DNA from: Ralstonia pickettii
Lineage (GTDB): Bacteria; Pseudomonadota; Gammaproteobacteria; Burkholderiales; Burkholderiaceae
NCBI RefSeq assembly: GCF_000607165.1
Contig: NZ_JFZG01000006.1
Location: 496,001-560,000 of the forward strand
DNA length: 64,000 nt
Reading direction: 5' to 3'
Positions 28,303 through 37,899 of this stretch are shown here, one piece after another. The notes under the pieces are model-generated. The model was given only the letters and a program-made list of their open reading frames with translations, was not told the DNA's origin and ran no database searches. The position numbers and the translations under genes were made by a program. Position 1 is the stretch's first letter. Every line of letters starts with the position of its first letter.

Positions 28303-29292
28303 TTACACGCTGGAAATGGGTTCCGGCGCGCGCATCATGCGAGCCGGTCGCTCAAGCACATCGAGCTCGGCGCGAGTCGGCAGGCCTTCGGAATCTCCGA
28401 TCACCTGGATCGCCAGCGCGCCAATACGGTTGCCGCGCGCAACGGCCAACTCGGGTGACTGCCCTTCGAGTAGCGCGCTGACAACGCCCACTGCAAAACC
28501 GTCACCCGCGCCCACCGTGTCGACGACGCGCTCCACGCGCACGCCGTCGGCGATGCCTTCTGCGCCGTCGGCGGTCCGGTAGTACGCGCCGGCAGCACCC
28601 AGCTTGATGGCAACACCACGAGCACCTTGATCGAGATAGAAGCGCGCGATATCGGCCGGGCTGTCATAGCCGGTCAGTTGCTGCCCCTCGGACAAGCCGG
28701 GCAGCACCCAATCGGAATGCGCCGCCAGCGCGTTCAGGGTGTTCACCATCTCCGCAGCGGACGGCCACAGCGTTGGGCGCAGATTCGGATCGAACGAGAT
28801 CGAGCCACCGGCTGCGCGCATCTCGCGCGCGAGGTGGAACGCAAGCTCACACGACGACGCTGAAATTGCAGGGGCCACACCCGTCAGATGCAGATGGCGC
28901 GCGCTGAGAACATAGTCGGCCACATAGTCGGCACAGGAGAGCCGGCTGGCGGCCGACCCCTTGCGGAAGTACTCGACACGCGGGTCGCTGCCGTCGTCAG
29001 CCCGCGACTTGAGCTGAAAGCCGGTCGGATATTGCCGATCTACCGCCACGCATGAGGCATCGATCCGTTCGCGCGCCAGCGTCTCCAACACATATTCGCC
29101 AAACGAATCCTGCCCCACCCGGCTCACATAGCCGACGCGAAACCCCAGCCGACTCAAGCCGACGGCCACGTTCAGATCAGCACCCGCAATGCGCTTGGTG
29201 AACTGCGTCGCCTGCGCGAGCGGCCCAGGCGCCGTCGCCACGAACATCGCCATGGCTTCGCCGTAGGTGATGACATCCAACATCTGTGACAT
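28303..29292 (-). CDS. kguK: 2-ketogluconate kinase, PfkB family
   Basis: A 329-residue ribokinase-fold sugar kinase. The N-terminal signature AGADLNVAVGLSRLGFRVGYVSRVGQDSFG and the C-terminal DTVGAGDGFAVGVVSALLEG (catalytic Asp) are clear. It should phosphorylate 2-ketogluconate at C6. A ribosome site AAGGAA supports ATG 29292 (MSQMLD); a second ATG lies 9 bases further in. Confidence 0.88.
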   Translation of the reverse strand: MSQMLDVITYGEAMAMFVATAPGPLAQATQFTKRIAGADLNVAVGLSRLGFRVGYVSRVGQDSFGEYVLETLARERIDASCVAVDRQYPTGFQLKSRADDGSDPRVEYFRKGSAASRLSCADYVADYVLSARHLHLTGVAPAISASSCELAFHLAREMRAAGGSISFDPNLRPTLWPSAAEMVNTLNALAAHSDWVLPGLSEGQQLTGYDSPADIARFYLDQGARGVAIKLGAAGAYYRTADGAEGIADGVRVERVVDTVGAGDGFAVGVVSALLEGQSPELAVARGNRIGALAIQVIGDSEGLPTRAELDVLERPARMMRAPEPISSV

Positions 29293-29321
29293 GCGTAGGT
29301 TCCTTTGATGTCGAGTCACAG

Positions 29322-30092
29322 TCAGGCGGCCTTGAGCCACGTGACATGCCGATGCGCATCGACAGCGAGATCGACCGCGTCGAACGGAAATTCGATGCCG
29401 CGCGGAACATCGCCCGGCAATGCCGCCAGCACAGCCGCGAACCGCGCATCGTTGTCCGCTGGCGCCACCGCAAAACGGCGTGCTCCCTCGCCCGCGACGC
29501 TTTTGCAATGGATGTATTCCACATACGGGGCCAGGGCTCGCGCGCACGCCAGCGGCGCTTCGCCCGACCACTCCCAGTTGCCGACGTCGAACGTCATGCC
29601 CAGCATGTCGGCCACACCCGCCACTTCCAATGCGTCGAACAAACCTCGGAACTGCGCCAGCGAGCCGCCCACCGTCTGTTGACCGTTCTCAACCAGCACC
29701 CGCGCGCGCCAGCCTTGCAGCAGTTGGGCCAGCACCTCTGCCGACGCATCGCCGGCAAACCCGCCGAGCTGGAACTTCACGATGCGCGCGCCCAATGTTT
29801 GCGCTTCGATCAGCGCGCCGCGGATAGCAACAGCGTCCAGAGCGCCATCGTCCGTGTACAGCGTGGCCGGCGTCGAATAGACCGCCCAGAGACCATGCGC
29901 CGCAATCAACCGGCCCAAGGCAGCGAGGAGCTCTGTCGATACCGCGCCATCGAGCCCAGCGGGCAACAATTCACGCCGCACCTCGAAGCCGGCGGCACCG
30001 ACCGATGCGGCCACGGGAACATAGGCGTGATGCCCCTGCTCAAGCACGTGGGCGGCGCCGAACGCGCTCGCCACTATCACGATATCTGCCAT
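29322..30092 (-). CDS. kguE: Sugar phosphate isomerase/epimerase, KguE-like
   Basis: A 256-residue TIM-barrel protein of the AP-endonuclease-2/xylose isomerase superfamily, first gene of the operon. The motifs MTFDVGNWEWSGEAP and YIHCKSV carry the expected metal-binding residues. KguE is a conserved but poorly defined member of ketogluconate operons. The PtxS-like palindrome lies 20 bases upstream of its start. Confidence 0.8.
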   Translation of the reverse strand: MADIVIVASAFGAAHVLEQGHHAYVPVAASVGAAGFEVRRELLPAGLDGAVSTELLAALGRLIAAHGLWAVYSTPATLYTDDGALDAVAIRGALIEAQTLGARIVKFQLGGFAGDASAEVLAQLLQGWRARVLVENGQQTVGGSLAQFRGLFDALEVAGVADMLGMTFDVGNWEWSGEAPLACARALAPYVEYIHCKSVAGEGARRFAVAPADNDARFAAVLAALPGDVPRGIEFPFDAVDLAVDAHRHVTWLKAA

Positions 30093-30111
30093 TTGTGCGC
30101 TTTTCTCCGTA

Positions 30112-30125
30112 TGGAACCGGTTCCA
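30112..30125. promoter_or_regulatory. PtxS-type operator upstream of kguE
   Basis: TGGAACCGGTTCCA, a perfect 14-base palindrome 20 bases before the kguE start. The Pseudomonas PtxS site is TGAAACCGGTTTCA, so two symmetric bases differ. The position fits a repressor site on the operon promoter. Confidence 0.75.
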
Positions 30126-30321
30126 GTAGAGGATATGGTGGTGGCTGCGTGTCGAGAGCGCTATAGAGAAAATCCCTAGCGGCGGCAGAATGCGACGCGC
30201 CCGCCATGTGATCGGCGGTGGTCAGGGGATGCAGCTATCGGGAAGGCGTCGCGTGCTATCGATGTGGAAGCTGCGACCGCGCAGAGTGCGAGGAGATGGC
30301 ACTCGCGCGGAATTACCAAAC

Positions 30322-30350
30322 AAAAAGGGCCGACAGTTGCCTGTCAGCCC
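30322..30350 (-). terminator. Terminator after tRNA-Lys
   Basis: On the minus strand GGGCTGACAG, GCAA, CTGTCGGCCC, then TTTTTG. It is located 9 bases downstream of the tRNA 3' end. Confidence 0.85.
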
Positions 30351-30359
30351 TTCGAATTT

Positions 30360-30435
30360 TGGTGGGTCCTGCGGGATTCGAACCCGCGACCAATAGATTA
30401 AAAGTCTACTGCTCTACCGACTGAGCTAAAGACCC
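30360..30435 (-). tRNA. tRNA-Lys (anticodon TTT)
   Basis: A 76-base cloverleaf with an encoded CCA. The acceptor GGGTCTT pairs with AGGACCC, the D arm is GCTC...GAGC, the anticodon loop is CTTTTAA in stem GTAGA/TCTAT, and the T arm is GCGGGTTCGAATCCCGC. The anticodon TTT reads AAA/AAG. No attachment-site repeat or integrase is near it. Confidence 0.97.
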
Positions 30436-30487
30436 CAAAGACCGCGATTATAGGAAGATATCGGCGATTCTGTCAACGCCCGGCAGA

Positions 30488-31603
30488 TCAAACCAGACGC
30501 TCCATCCGCCACATCTGGTAGCGGAACGCCAGCACCGCGCCGATCACGATACCGGCCAGCGCGATGAACGAGCCGATCGCCAGCGTCGACACGCCCGACA
30601 GCCCCTGCCCGATCGTGCAACCCAGCGCCGTCACGCCGCCAATGCCCATCAGGATGCCGCCAATGATGTGGTTGCCCGTGTCCTCGGCATTGGCAAAGCC
30701 TTCCCAGCGGAACGAGCGCGTGGCCAGTGCCACCGCCGCCGAGCCCGCAATCACGCCCAGCACGCTCACGATGCCGACCGTCAGCACCTTCGACGTATCG
30801 CTGAAGAACATCAGCCACTCCAGCGTGTACGACACCGGCGCCACGAAGCTCAGCGCTTCCATGCGGCCGCTGTTGGTCGCCACAAACGCTTCCTGCAGCG
30901 TGTTCGGATCTTCCTGTACGTAACCGAGATGCCCCGACACGTACCACATGCCGACGATGATGAGCCCGACGCCGATGCCTCCGAGCAAGTTGTCACCGGT
31001 GCGGAAATCGCGCGCGAGCAGCGCCCACAGCGATAGCGCACCACCAATTACCAGCGCCAGCACCAGGCGCAGCATGCGCGCATCGGCGGAGAACGCGTGG
31101 CCCAGCACGCTCGGTAGATCCTGCGACGTCGGCAACGTAATGGCCACGCTGTCCACCGTTGCCACACGCACCACGCCAAACACGCCCTTGAGCGTCATGT
31201 ACGCCGCCAGCCCCAGAAACACAAACACGACGACCGACTTCAGATTGCCGCCGCCGATACGCACCAGTGTCTTGCTGCCGCACCCCGAACCCAGCACCAT
31301 GCCGAAGCCGAACAGCAGCCCGCCTACCAACGATGACAGCCACAGCAGTTTGCTCGCCGTGTAGATCGTCTTGCTCGTATCGATCAGGCCAAGCCAGCTC
31401 AGGCACCCCGTGCCGATCATGGCCACGCCGATGGCCAGCGCCCACATGCGCAACCGGTTCCAGTCGCCGATGTTGACGACGTCGGACACCGCACCCATCG
31501 TGCAGAAGTGTGTGCGCTGGAGGATCGCGCCAAACACGAACGTAAGCGCAAACGTGGCCCACAGCACCGTGTGGGACAACGCGTTGAGGTCGATATCGGG
31601 CAT
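30488..31603 (-). CDS. YeeE/YedE family membrane transporter (thiosulfate-type)
   Basis: A 371-residue inner-membrane protein with about ten hydrophobic segments. Conserved cysteines lie in RTHFCTMGAVSDV, LGSGCGSKTLVRIGGGN and ALGCTIGQGLSGVSTLA, the three-cysteine pattern of the TsuA-like family that imports thiosulfate. No TusA/YeeD-like partner gene is next to it; queC is immediately upstream on the same strand, 6 bases away. Confidence 0.85.
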   Translation of the reverse strand: MPDIDLNALSHTVLWATFALTFVFGAILQRTHFCTMGAVSDVVNIGDWNRLRMWALAIGVAMIGTGCLSWLGLIDTSKTIYTASKLLWLSSLVGGLLFGFGMVLGSGCGSKTLVRIGGGNLKSVVVFVFLGLAAYMTLKGVFGVVRVATVDSVAITLPTSQDLPSVLGHAFSADARMLRLVLALVIGGALSLWALLARDFRTGDNLLGGIGVGLIIVGMWYVSGHLGYVQEDPNTLQEAFVATNSGRMEALSFVAPVSYTLEWLMFFSDTSKVLTVGIVSVLGVIAGSAAVALATRSFRWEGFANAEDTGNHIIGGILMGIGGVTALGCTIGQGLSGVSTLAIGSFIALAGIVIGAVLAFRYQMWRMERLV

Positions 31604-31609
31604 GGTGCG

Positions 31610-32284
31610 TCAGACGTAGCGGGTGGGGTCGGGCACGCCGGCGGCTTCAAACCCGGCTTTGCGGATCCGGCACGAATCGCACACGCCGCAAGCACGGCCG
31701 TCGTCGTCGGCCTGGTAGCACGACACGGTCAGGCCGTAGTCCACGCCGAGCCGCACGCCGACCTGGATGATCTCCGCCTTGGTCATGTTGATGATGGGTG
31801 CGTTCACGCGGATGCGCTCGCCTTCCACGCCGGCCTTCGTCGCCAGGTTGGCCAGCGTTTCATAGGCGGCAACGTATTCGGGACGGCAATCCGGATAGCC
31901 GGAGTAGTCCACTGCATTCGCACCAAAAAATAGGTCACGTGCGCCAACCGCCTCGGCCCAGCCAAGCGCCAGCGACAGCATGATCGTGTTGCGCGCCGGC
32001 ACATACGTGATCGGGATGCCTGATTGCGCGCCGTCGGTCGGCACGTCAAGCGCATCGTCCGTCAATGCGGAACCACCGAACTTGCGCAAGTCCAGATCGA
32101 CGATTTCATGGCGCACTGCACCCAGCGTCGCCGCCACTTTCTTGGCCGCTTCCAACTCGGACGAGTGGCGTTGGCCGTAGCGCATCGACAGCGCGTAAGT
32201 CTCAAAGCCATCGGCATTGGCCATAGCGAGCACGGTGGCAGAGTCCAGCCCGCCGGAGAGCAGGACGATGGCGCGTTTTTTCAT
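31610..32284 (-). CDS. queC: 7-cyano-7-deazaguanine synthase
   Basis: A 224-residue enzyme making preQ0 from 7-carboxy-7-deazaguanine (queuosine pathway). The PP-loop ATP site [10 protein letters not shown] and the zinc cysteines in [25 protein letters not shown] are clear. ATG 32284 ([12 protein letters not shown]) is the family start; the frame extends 7 codons upstream. The YeeE-like gene follows after 6 bases. Confidence 0.95.
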   Translation of the reverse strand: MKKRAIVLLSGGLDSATVLAMANADGFETYALSMRYGQRHSSELEAAKKVAATLGAVRHEIVDLDLRKFGGSALTDDALDVPTDGAQSGIPITYVPARNTIMLSLALGWAEAVGARDLFFGANAVDYSGYPDCRPEYVAAYETLANLATKAGVEGERIRVNAPIINMTKAEIIQVGVRLGVDYGLTVSCYQADDDGRACGVCDSCRIRKAGFEAAGVPDPTRYV

Positions 32285-32385
32285 GGGCGAAGCCTTGCAA
32301 AGCAAATCGGGAAGGCCCGCATTTTAGCGTGCCGCCGCCCTGCTTGCGCCCGACGCGGCATATGCCCGCCATTCGGCGCCCCATG

Positions 32386-32422
32386 AAAAACGCCCGCCGG
32401 TGCAGCCACGGGCGGGCGTTTG
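32386..32422 (-). terminator. Terminator of the tol-pal-cpoB operon
   Basis: A GC-rich hairpin (AACGCCCGCC against GGGCGGGCGTT) is followed on the minus strand by TTTTTC. It lies between cpoB and queC, so queC is probably transcribed separately. Confidence 0.75.
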
Positions 32423-32446
32423 TTCAGATGCCGGGCGGCTTGCCGA

Positions 32447-33232
32447 TCAGCGCATCGTCTTCAGACGGCTTTGCGCGGTCTTGGCCTGCTCGGTACCGGG
32501 ATACTGCGAGACCACCGATTCCAGCGTCTTGCGTGCAGCGGCCTTCTGGCCCGACTCGCCCTGGTTGGTCGCCACCTGCAGCAGCGCATCGGGCGCCTTC
32601 GGATGCTGCGGGTTGCTGCGCGCCATGTTCTCCAGCACGTAGCTCGAGCCCTTGTAGTCGCGCTGCGCATAGAGCGCATTGCCCAGCCAGAACTGCGCCA
32701 GCGGCAGATACGGGCTTTGCGGATACTTCTTCACGAACGCCGAGAACTGGTTGCCCGCGCCCTTGAAGTCGCCACCCTGGAACGCCTTGAGCGCAGTGTC
32801 GTATTCCGGCTTCTCATTCGGCTGGACCATGCCTTCGCGGCCGTCCACCGTCGCTTGCTGCGGCTCGAACTTCTTCAGGCGCGCATCCAGGTCAGAGTAG
32901 TAATCCTTCTGCTGCTTGGTCAGCGTATCGACGCTGTTCTGCAGCACTTCGTTCTGCCCGCGCAGGCGCGCCACTTCCGATTTGAGCGTTTCAATCTGGT
33001 TTTGCGCGTCGATCAGGTTCTTGCTGTTCTGATCGATACGCTGCGCCGCCGTCGACTGGAAGTTGTTGAACTTGTCGCGCATGTCGATGATGGCGCGGCG
33101 CGCCTCATCGTCGTCAAACACCCCCGCTGCCGCAGGGCCGGCCATGGTGAGGGCGCCACCCGCGACGAGCGTCGCCATCAGGATGGCCCGACGCATGGCC
33201 CCATAAGCGCGCTGTTTCATCATCGTATTCAT
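32447..33232 (-). CDS. cpoB: Cell division coordinator CpoB (YbgF)
   Basis: A 261-residue periplasmic protein. A signal peptide ends near GPAAAG (about residue 36), an N-terminal coiled coil covers about residues 45-110 (MRDKFNNFQSTAAQRIDQNSKNLIDAQNQIETL), and C-terminal TPR-like repeats start near EYDTALKAFQGGDFKGAGNQF. CpoB links peptidoglycan synthesis and Tol constriction. It follows pal, as usual. No ribosome site decides between the first and fourth codon. Confidence 0.92.
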   Translation of the reverse strand: MNTMMKQRAYGAMRRAILMATLVAGGALTMAGPAAAGVFDDDEARRAIIDMRDKFNNFQSTAAQRIDQNSKNLIDAQNQIETLKSEVARLRGQNEVLQNSVDTLTKQQKDYYSDLDARLKKFEPQQATVDGREGMVQPNEKPEYDTALKAFQGGDFKGAGNQFSAFVKKYPQSPYLPLAQFWLGNALYAQRDYKGSSYVLENMARSNPQHPKAPDALLQVATNQGESGQKAAARKTLESVVSQYPGTEQAKTAQSRLKTMR

Positions 33233-33300
33233 GTGATTGCCAACGTAAGAACGCCGGCCGCAACCTCGCAGCCGGCGCGTTCCACTTCAAACCGTACCGA

Positions 33301-33822
33301 TTAATAGACGATATCGGCGCGGCGGTTCTGTGCCCACGAATCTTCGTCGTGGCCGGTCGCTTGCGGCTTTTCCTTACCCAGGCTCACGGCTTCCATCTGG
33401 CTGTCAGGCACGCCCATCGACGACAGGGCGCGACGCACGGCCTCGGCACGCTTCTGACCCAGTGCGAGGTTGTATTCGCTGGTGCCGCGCTCGTCGGTGT
33501 TGCCCTGGATCAGGACCTTGCGCTGGTTGTGCGACTGCAGGTAACGCGAGTGCTGACCCAGCAGGCCTTGGTACTCCGACTTGACCGAGTAGCTGTCGAA
33601 ATCGAAGTAGATGCTGCGCTTGGCCAGCGGGCTGTTCGGGTCGGTCAGTTCGTCACGGCCCACGTCCACCGGGGTCACCGTGCGGGCATCAGCGCCAGTG
33701 CCGGCAGCACCGCCCGTACCGTTCTTGGCGGTGTCATCGAGCTTCACGCCCGAGCTGCAAGCGCCCAGGGCCAGCAGCGCGGCAATGGCTGCGAGTTTGA
33801 TCATGGTTTGGGACTTCGACAT
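33301..33822 (-). CDS. pal: Peptidoglycan-associated lipoprotein Pal
   Basis: A 173-residue outer-membrane lipoprotein. The lipobox LGAC puts the lipidated cysteine at residue 22, with Ser at +2 (outer-membrane sorting). The OmpA-like peptidoglycan-binding domain is clear (IYFDFDSYSVKSEYQGLL, LIQGNTDERGTSEYNLALGQKRAEAVRRAL). Confidence 0.97.
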   Translation of the reverse strand: MSKSQTMIKLAAIAALLALGACSSGVKLDDTAKNGTGGAAGTGADARTVTPVDVGRDELTDPNSPLAKRSIYFDFDSYSVKSEYQGLLGQHSRYLQSHNQRKVLIQGNTDERGTSEYNLALGQKRAEAVRRALSSMGVPDSQMEAVSLGKEKPQATGHDEDSWAQNRRADIVY

Positions 33823-33851
33823 GTCCGATTTCTCCTAGTGGAACAGCTTCG

Positions 33852-35150
33852 TTATTGCATGAAAGGACCCCACGCCGGCTCACGAACTTCGCCGGCCTGG
33901 AGGGAAAGAACCTGACGCGTACGGCCATCGGTCGACACGGCGGCCAACACCGATTTGCCGCCAACGCGCGTGGAATACAGGATGAACTTGCCGTTGGCCG
34001 CAAAGCTCGGCGATTCATCGTGCGACGTATCCGTCAGCGCATTCACATCGCCGTTGGACAAGTCCTGCGTGTACAGGCGGAATGCACCGCCCACGCGCGA
34101 GATGTACGCCAGCAGCTTGCCGTCCGGCGACACACGCGGGCTCGTGTTGTAGTTGCCCTTGAATGTCACGCGTTGCGCACCGCCCGACTCTTCTCCATCA
34201 ACCGACATGCGATAGATCTGCGGCGCACCGCCGCGGTCGCTGGTGAAGTAGATGTAACGGCCATCCGGCGAGAACGACGGTTCGGTATCGATCGCGCTAC
34301 TGCGGCTCAGACGGCGCAAGCCCGAGCCATCGGCGTTGACCATGTAGACCTGTGTATTGCCATCGCGCGAGAGCGACACCGCCACGTGGCGGCCATCCGG
34401 CGACCAGGCCGGCGCCGAGTTGTTGCCCTTCTGGTTCGAGATGACCGTGCGGCGGCCCGCCACCAGGTCATGCACGTACACCACCGGCTTCTTGCTCTCG
34501 AATGACACATACGCGACCTTGGTGCCATCCGGCGACCACGACGGCGAGATGATCGGCTCATTGCTCGTCAACGCAATCTGCGGGTTGGCGCCATCCGAGT
34601 CGGAAATCTGCAGTTGGAAGCGGCGGCCAACCTTGGACACGTACGACAGGCGCGTCGCAAAAATACCGCGCTCGCCAATCAGCTTCTGGTAGATGTAATC
34701 GGCAATTTCGTGTGCAGCCAAGCGCAGTTGGCCGGGACCGCGCGTAAGCGACAGGCCGCCCAGGCTTTCGCCCTTGGCGGTGTCGTACAGGCGGAAGCGG
34801 ATTTCGTAGCGATCGCCGTTGCGGGTCACGGTGCCGCCCACAAATGCTGCTGCGCCCTTGGTTTTCCAGGCACCCAGGTCAGGTGCCGGGCTTTCCGGCA
34901 CCACCGCGCCGGCAACATCGACGTTCGAGAATCGGCCGCTGCGCACCAGGTCTGCCCGGACGATGGCCGAGAGGTTTTGTGGGGCCTGTGCCTCGCCCTG
35001 GAAGTTGGCGATCGCGATCGGGTACTGGCTGGCGCCGACGCCCGAGATCTCCACGTTGAGCTGGGCATGGGCAACGCCGGCGCTTGCCGCAGTCAGCAGC
35101 AGTGCCTGCGCTGCGCGTCGGAACATCGGGATCCACATCGTTCGCATCAT
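33852..35150 (-). CDS. tolB: Tol-Pal system protein TolB
   Basis: A 432-residue periplasmic beta-propeller protein. The signal peptide ends at VAHA, followed by the N-domain [20 protein letters not shown] and repeated [21 protein letters not shown] propeller blades. The frame allows starts at 35171, 35156 and 35150; AGGGA lies 8 bases before 35150, so that ATG is chosen. Confidence 0.95.
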   Translation of the reverse strand: MMRTMWIPMFRRAAQALLLTAASAGVAHAQLNVEISGVGASQYPIAIANFQGEAQAPQNLSAIVRADLVRSGRFSNVDVAGAVVPESPAPDLGAWKTKGAAAFVGGTVTRNGDRYEIRFRLYDTAKGESLGGLSLTRGPGQLRLAAHEIADYIYQKLIGERGIFATRLSYVSKVGRRFQLQISDSDGANPQIALTSNEPIISPSWSPDGTKVAYVSFESKKPVVYVHDLVAGRRTVISNQKGNNSAPAWSPDGRHVAVSLSRDGNTQVYMVNADGSGLRRLSRSSAIDTEPSFSPDGRYIYFTSDRGGAPQIYRMSVDGEESGGAQRVTFKGNYNTSPRVSPDGKLLAYISRVGGAFRLYTQDLSNGDVNALTDTSHDESPSFAANGKFILYSTRVGGKSVLAAVSTDGRTRQVLSLQAGEVREPAWGPFMQ

Positions 35151-35223
35151 GTTCATCTTCCCTACTATCAAATCCGGAATCTGAGTACCGTTGGCCAGCG
35201 CCGCCTGGGCGAGCGCCGACCCG

Positions 35224-36237
35224 TTATTCCTTCGGCCGGAACGTCAGGATGACGCTCGACGGCGCTTTGCCATTGGTATCGCGTGGCAGCGGGTCAGAGC
35301 GCTCGACCGCGCGCATGACAGCCTCGTCATAGGCGCCGTTGCCGCTCGATTTCGTCAGGCGCTTGGACAAGATCGAACCATCCGGCGCCATCTGCACCGA
35401 CACGACCGCCGACGGGTTGCCGTTGACCGCCGAAGGATCGAACAGGATGTTCGGCTTGACCTTGGCCCGCACACGCTCGGCATACCCTGCCGATGCTGTA
35501 CCGCCCGTGCCCTGAGCATTGCCAACACCACCGCCGGAGCCCGCCACCGTGCCAGTCGCGCCCGCCCCCGCCATTGCGCGCAACCGATCCAGTTGGGCCT
35601 GACGCTGTGCATTGGCACGCGATTCATTCGCCTTACGCTCGGCATCGGCCTTGGCCTTGGCTTCTGCGGCAGCCTTGGCTTTCAATTCCTTCTGCTTCGC
35701 TTCGGCTTCCGCCTTGGCCTTGGCTTCGGCCTGGGCTTGCAGTTGCGCATTCTTGCGAGCCTGCGCCGCGTCGGCAGCAGCCTTTTCAGCCGCTTTTTCC
35801 TTGGCCTGCTGTTCGGCCAGGGCCTTGCGTTGGAGTTCCGCCTGACGGGCTTGTTGCTCTTCCTTCAGACGGGCCTGACGCTGTGCTTCGGCGCGGCGGG
35901 CGAGCTCGGCCTCACGGGCCGCCGCAGCCTCCTGCTCACGCTTGCGCTTCTGCTGCTCCAGCGCGATATCGGCTTCCTCTTCCACCTTGGCCGGCGGCGC
36001 CTTGATCACCGGTTCCGGCTTAACTTCTGGCACCGGCGCGGCCTGCTGTACGGCTTGCTGAACCGCCGCCTCGTCCCACAGCTCCGCCTCTTCGCCGCGC
36101 GGGGTGCTGCTCTGCCACTGCACGCCAAAGTACAGAAAGATGATCAGCAGAACGTGTGTCAGGACCGCCAGCCCGAACGCGCGCAGCGTGCCACGCTCGC
36201 GCACAGGCTCATAACGATGCAACGACGTCGTAGTCAT
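35224..36237 (-). CDS. tolA: Tol-Pal system protein TolA
   Basis: A 337-residue inner-membrane protein. An N-terminal anchor (about residues 18-38) is followed by a long Ala/Lys/Glu/Gln-rich helical domain (about residues 75-215) and a Gly/Thr/Ala linker. The C-terminal TonB-like domain reads [28 protein letters not shown]...ILTFRPKE. It spans the periplasm and links TolQR to TolB/Pal. Confidence 0.95.
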   Translation of the reverse strand: MTTTSLHRYEPVRERGTLRAFGLAVLTHVLLIIFLYFGVQWQSSTPRGEEAELWDEAAVQQAVQQAAPVPEVKPEPVIKAPPAKVEEEADIALEQQKRKREQEAAAAREAELARRAEAQRQARLKEEQQARQAELQRKALAEQQAKEKAAEKAAADAAQARKNAQLQAQAEAKAKAEAEAKQKELKAKAAAEAKAKADAERKANESRANAQRQAQLDRLRAMAGAGATGTVAGSGGGVGNAQGTGGTASAGYAERVRAKVKPNILFDPSAVNGNPSAVVSVQMAPDGSILSKRLTKSSGNGAYDEAVMRAVERSDPLPRDTNGKAPSSVILTFRPKE

Positions 36238-36289
36238 GACGTTCAGGTTGCCCCGCCTTGGTTCGTCAACGCTGGGTTCATCAAGGTGC

Positions 36290-36724
36290 TCATGACGATT
36301 TCACCATCAGGCCGACGCGCTTCACGCCATCGGCCTTGAGCACGCTCATCACGGTCAGCACGCGGTCGTATTGGACCGACTTGTCGGCGGCGATCACGAC
36401 GGGCTGATCGGGGTTTTCGTCAGTGCGCTGCTTCACAAACGCGCGCAGCTCGTTGTTGTTGGCGAGCTTCTGCTCGATTGCTCCCGAACCAGTCTTGACG
36501 CGAGCAAGGATCGTGCCGTCACCCTTGATGGTCACGACGATGGGCGGCTGGGTCTGCTGCGGCGTGGCGTTGGCCACCGACGGCAGATTGACCACCCCCG
36601 GGTTCACCACGGGTGCCGCCACCATGAAGATGACCAGCAGCACCAACATCACGTCGATGTACGGAACAACGTTAATGTCGGCCTTGGCCCGTCGGGCGCG
36701 GCGCGTTCGCTGGATGGTAGCCAT
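36290..36724 (-). CDS. tolR: Tol-Pal system protein TolR
   Basis: A 144-residue ExbD/TolR protein. One membrane helix with the proton-path Asp in INVVPYIDVMLVLLVIFMV is followed by a periplasmic domain (AADKSVQYDRVLTVMSVLKADGVKRVGLM). It works with TolQ as the proton-driven motor. It starts 12 bases after tolQ ends. Confidence 0.96.
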   Translation of the reverse strand: MATIQRTRRARRAKADINVVPYIDVMLVLLVIFMVAAPVVNPGVVNLPSVANATPQQTQPPIVVTIKGDGTILARVKTGSGAIEQKLANNNELRAFVKQRTDENPDQPVVIAADKSVQYDRVLTVMSVLKADGVKRVGLMVKSS

Positions 36725-36736
36725 GAGCGCGGCTCC

Positions 36737-37429
36737 TTAGCGCGTTTGGCGCTGAAGGATGTTCGAGAACTCTTCCATGAAGCTCTCGAAGCGGTTGGCC
36801 AGGCGGTCCATCTCGGTGGCGTAGCGGTTGTAGGCAATCACCGCCGGAATGGCCGCAAACAGACCGATGGCCGTGGCGACCAACGCTTCGGCAATACCAG
36901 GCGCCACGGCCGACAGCGTCGCCTGCTGCACGTTGGACAGGCCGCGGAAGGCGTTCATGATCCCCCAGACGGTACCGAACAGGCCGATGTACGGGCTGAC
37001 CGAGCCGACCGACGCCAGGAACGGCAGGTGCGATTCCAGCGAGTCCATCTCGCGCTGGTAGGCCGCGCGCATGGCACGGCGGGAAGCATCGAGAATGGCA
37101 CTCGGATCGCCGCCGCCGCGCTGCAGCTCGCGCGCTTTGAGGTATTCGCGCATGCCGGCTTCAAAGATGCGCTCAAGCGCTCCGGTCGTGTGGCGGTTGT
37201 TGGCGGCGCTCTGATACAGCGCCTGCAGGTCGCCGCCGGCCCAGAAATCGCGCTCGAACGATTCGGTCTGGCTGCGCGCGGCGCGCAGGGCAAAGGCTTT
37301 GCGGAAGATGTACGTCCAGGAGAACAGCGACATCACCAGCAGCAGGCCCATGACGAATTGGACCAGGAGGCTGGCGTGCAGCACCAGCGAGACGATCGAC
37401 AGATCTTGTGTGACCTCGACGGGATTCAT
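36737..37429 (-). CDS. tolQ: Tol-Pal system protein TolQ
   Basis: A 230-residue MotA/TolQ/ExbB proton channel with three membrane helices; LASVGSVSPYIGLFGTVWGIMNAF and ALVATAIGLFAAIPAVIAYN are the signature blocks. The ATG at 37429 overlaps the ybgC stop by four bases; the longer open frame upstream lies inside ybgC. Confidence 0.96.
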   Translation of the reverse strand: MNPVEVTQDLSIVSLVLHASLLVQFVMGLLLVMSLFSWTYIFRKAFALRAARSQTESFERDFWAGGDLQALYQSAANNRHTTGALERIFEAGMREYLKARELQRGGGDPSAILDASRRAMRAAYQREMDSLESHLPFLASVGSVSPYIGLFGTVWGIMNAFRGLSNVQQATLSAVAPGIAEALVATAIGLFAAIPAVIAYNRYATEMDRLANRFESFMEEFSNILQRQTR

Positions 37430-37830
37430 GCGGCGGCTTTGATGGTTGCGAGTACGGGAGCGGGAATCGGGGTCGGCCGGAAAGTGAGCCGGTCGACACA
37501 CCCAACACGAATCGTGCCTGATGCGAGCAAAACGTCGCCGCGCCAGCCTTCCTGGGCGAATTGGACCGACGCGGGGCCGACCCGTTCCATACGCGAACGG
37601 ATCTGCAGCAGGTCATCCAGGCGTGCCGGCGCGCGGTAGTCCACAGCGGTGCTACGCACCACGAAAATGGCCCCAGTCGTGTCGGCCAGCGCCTGCTGGT
37701 CGACCCCAAGCGCGCGCAGCCACTCTGTGCGGGCGCGCTCAAAAAATTTCAAATAGTTGGCGTAAAACACCACGCCACCTGCGTCGGTATCTTCCCAATA
37801 CACACGCAGGTTCCAGTCAAAAGAAGCCAT
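37426..37830 (-). CDS. ybgC: Tol-Pal associated acyl-CoA thioesterase YbgC
   Basis: A 134-residue hot-dog thioesterase. The catalytic Asp is in RVYWEDTDAGGVVFYANYLKFFERARTEWLR. It is the usual first gene of the tol-pal cluster and overlaps tolQ. Confidence 0.95.
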   Translation of the reverse strand: MASFDWNLRVYWEDTDAGGVVFYANYLKFFERARTEWLRALGVDQQALADTTGAIFVVRSTAVDYRAPARLDDLLQIRSRMERVGPASVQFAQEGWRGDVLLASGTIRVGCVDRLTFRPTPIPAPVLATIKAAA

Positions 37831-37899
37831 CGGGTAATTTTACCAAGACGCAAGTGACGGCCAGCCATCCACCGACCGGCCGAGGGCTTGCGCTGGAAT

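Noticed and set aside
30360-30435. Integration site at tRNA-Lys
   Set aside because: There is no integrase, no repeated tRNA 3' end and no foreign-looking block next to it.
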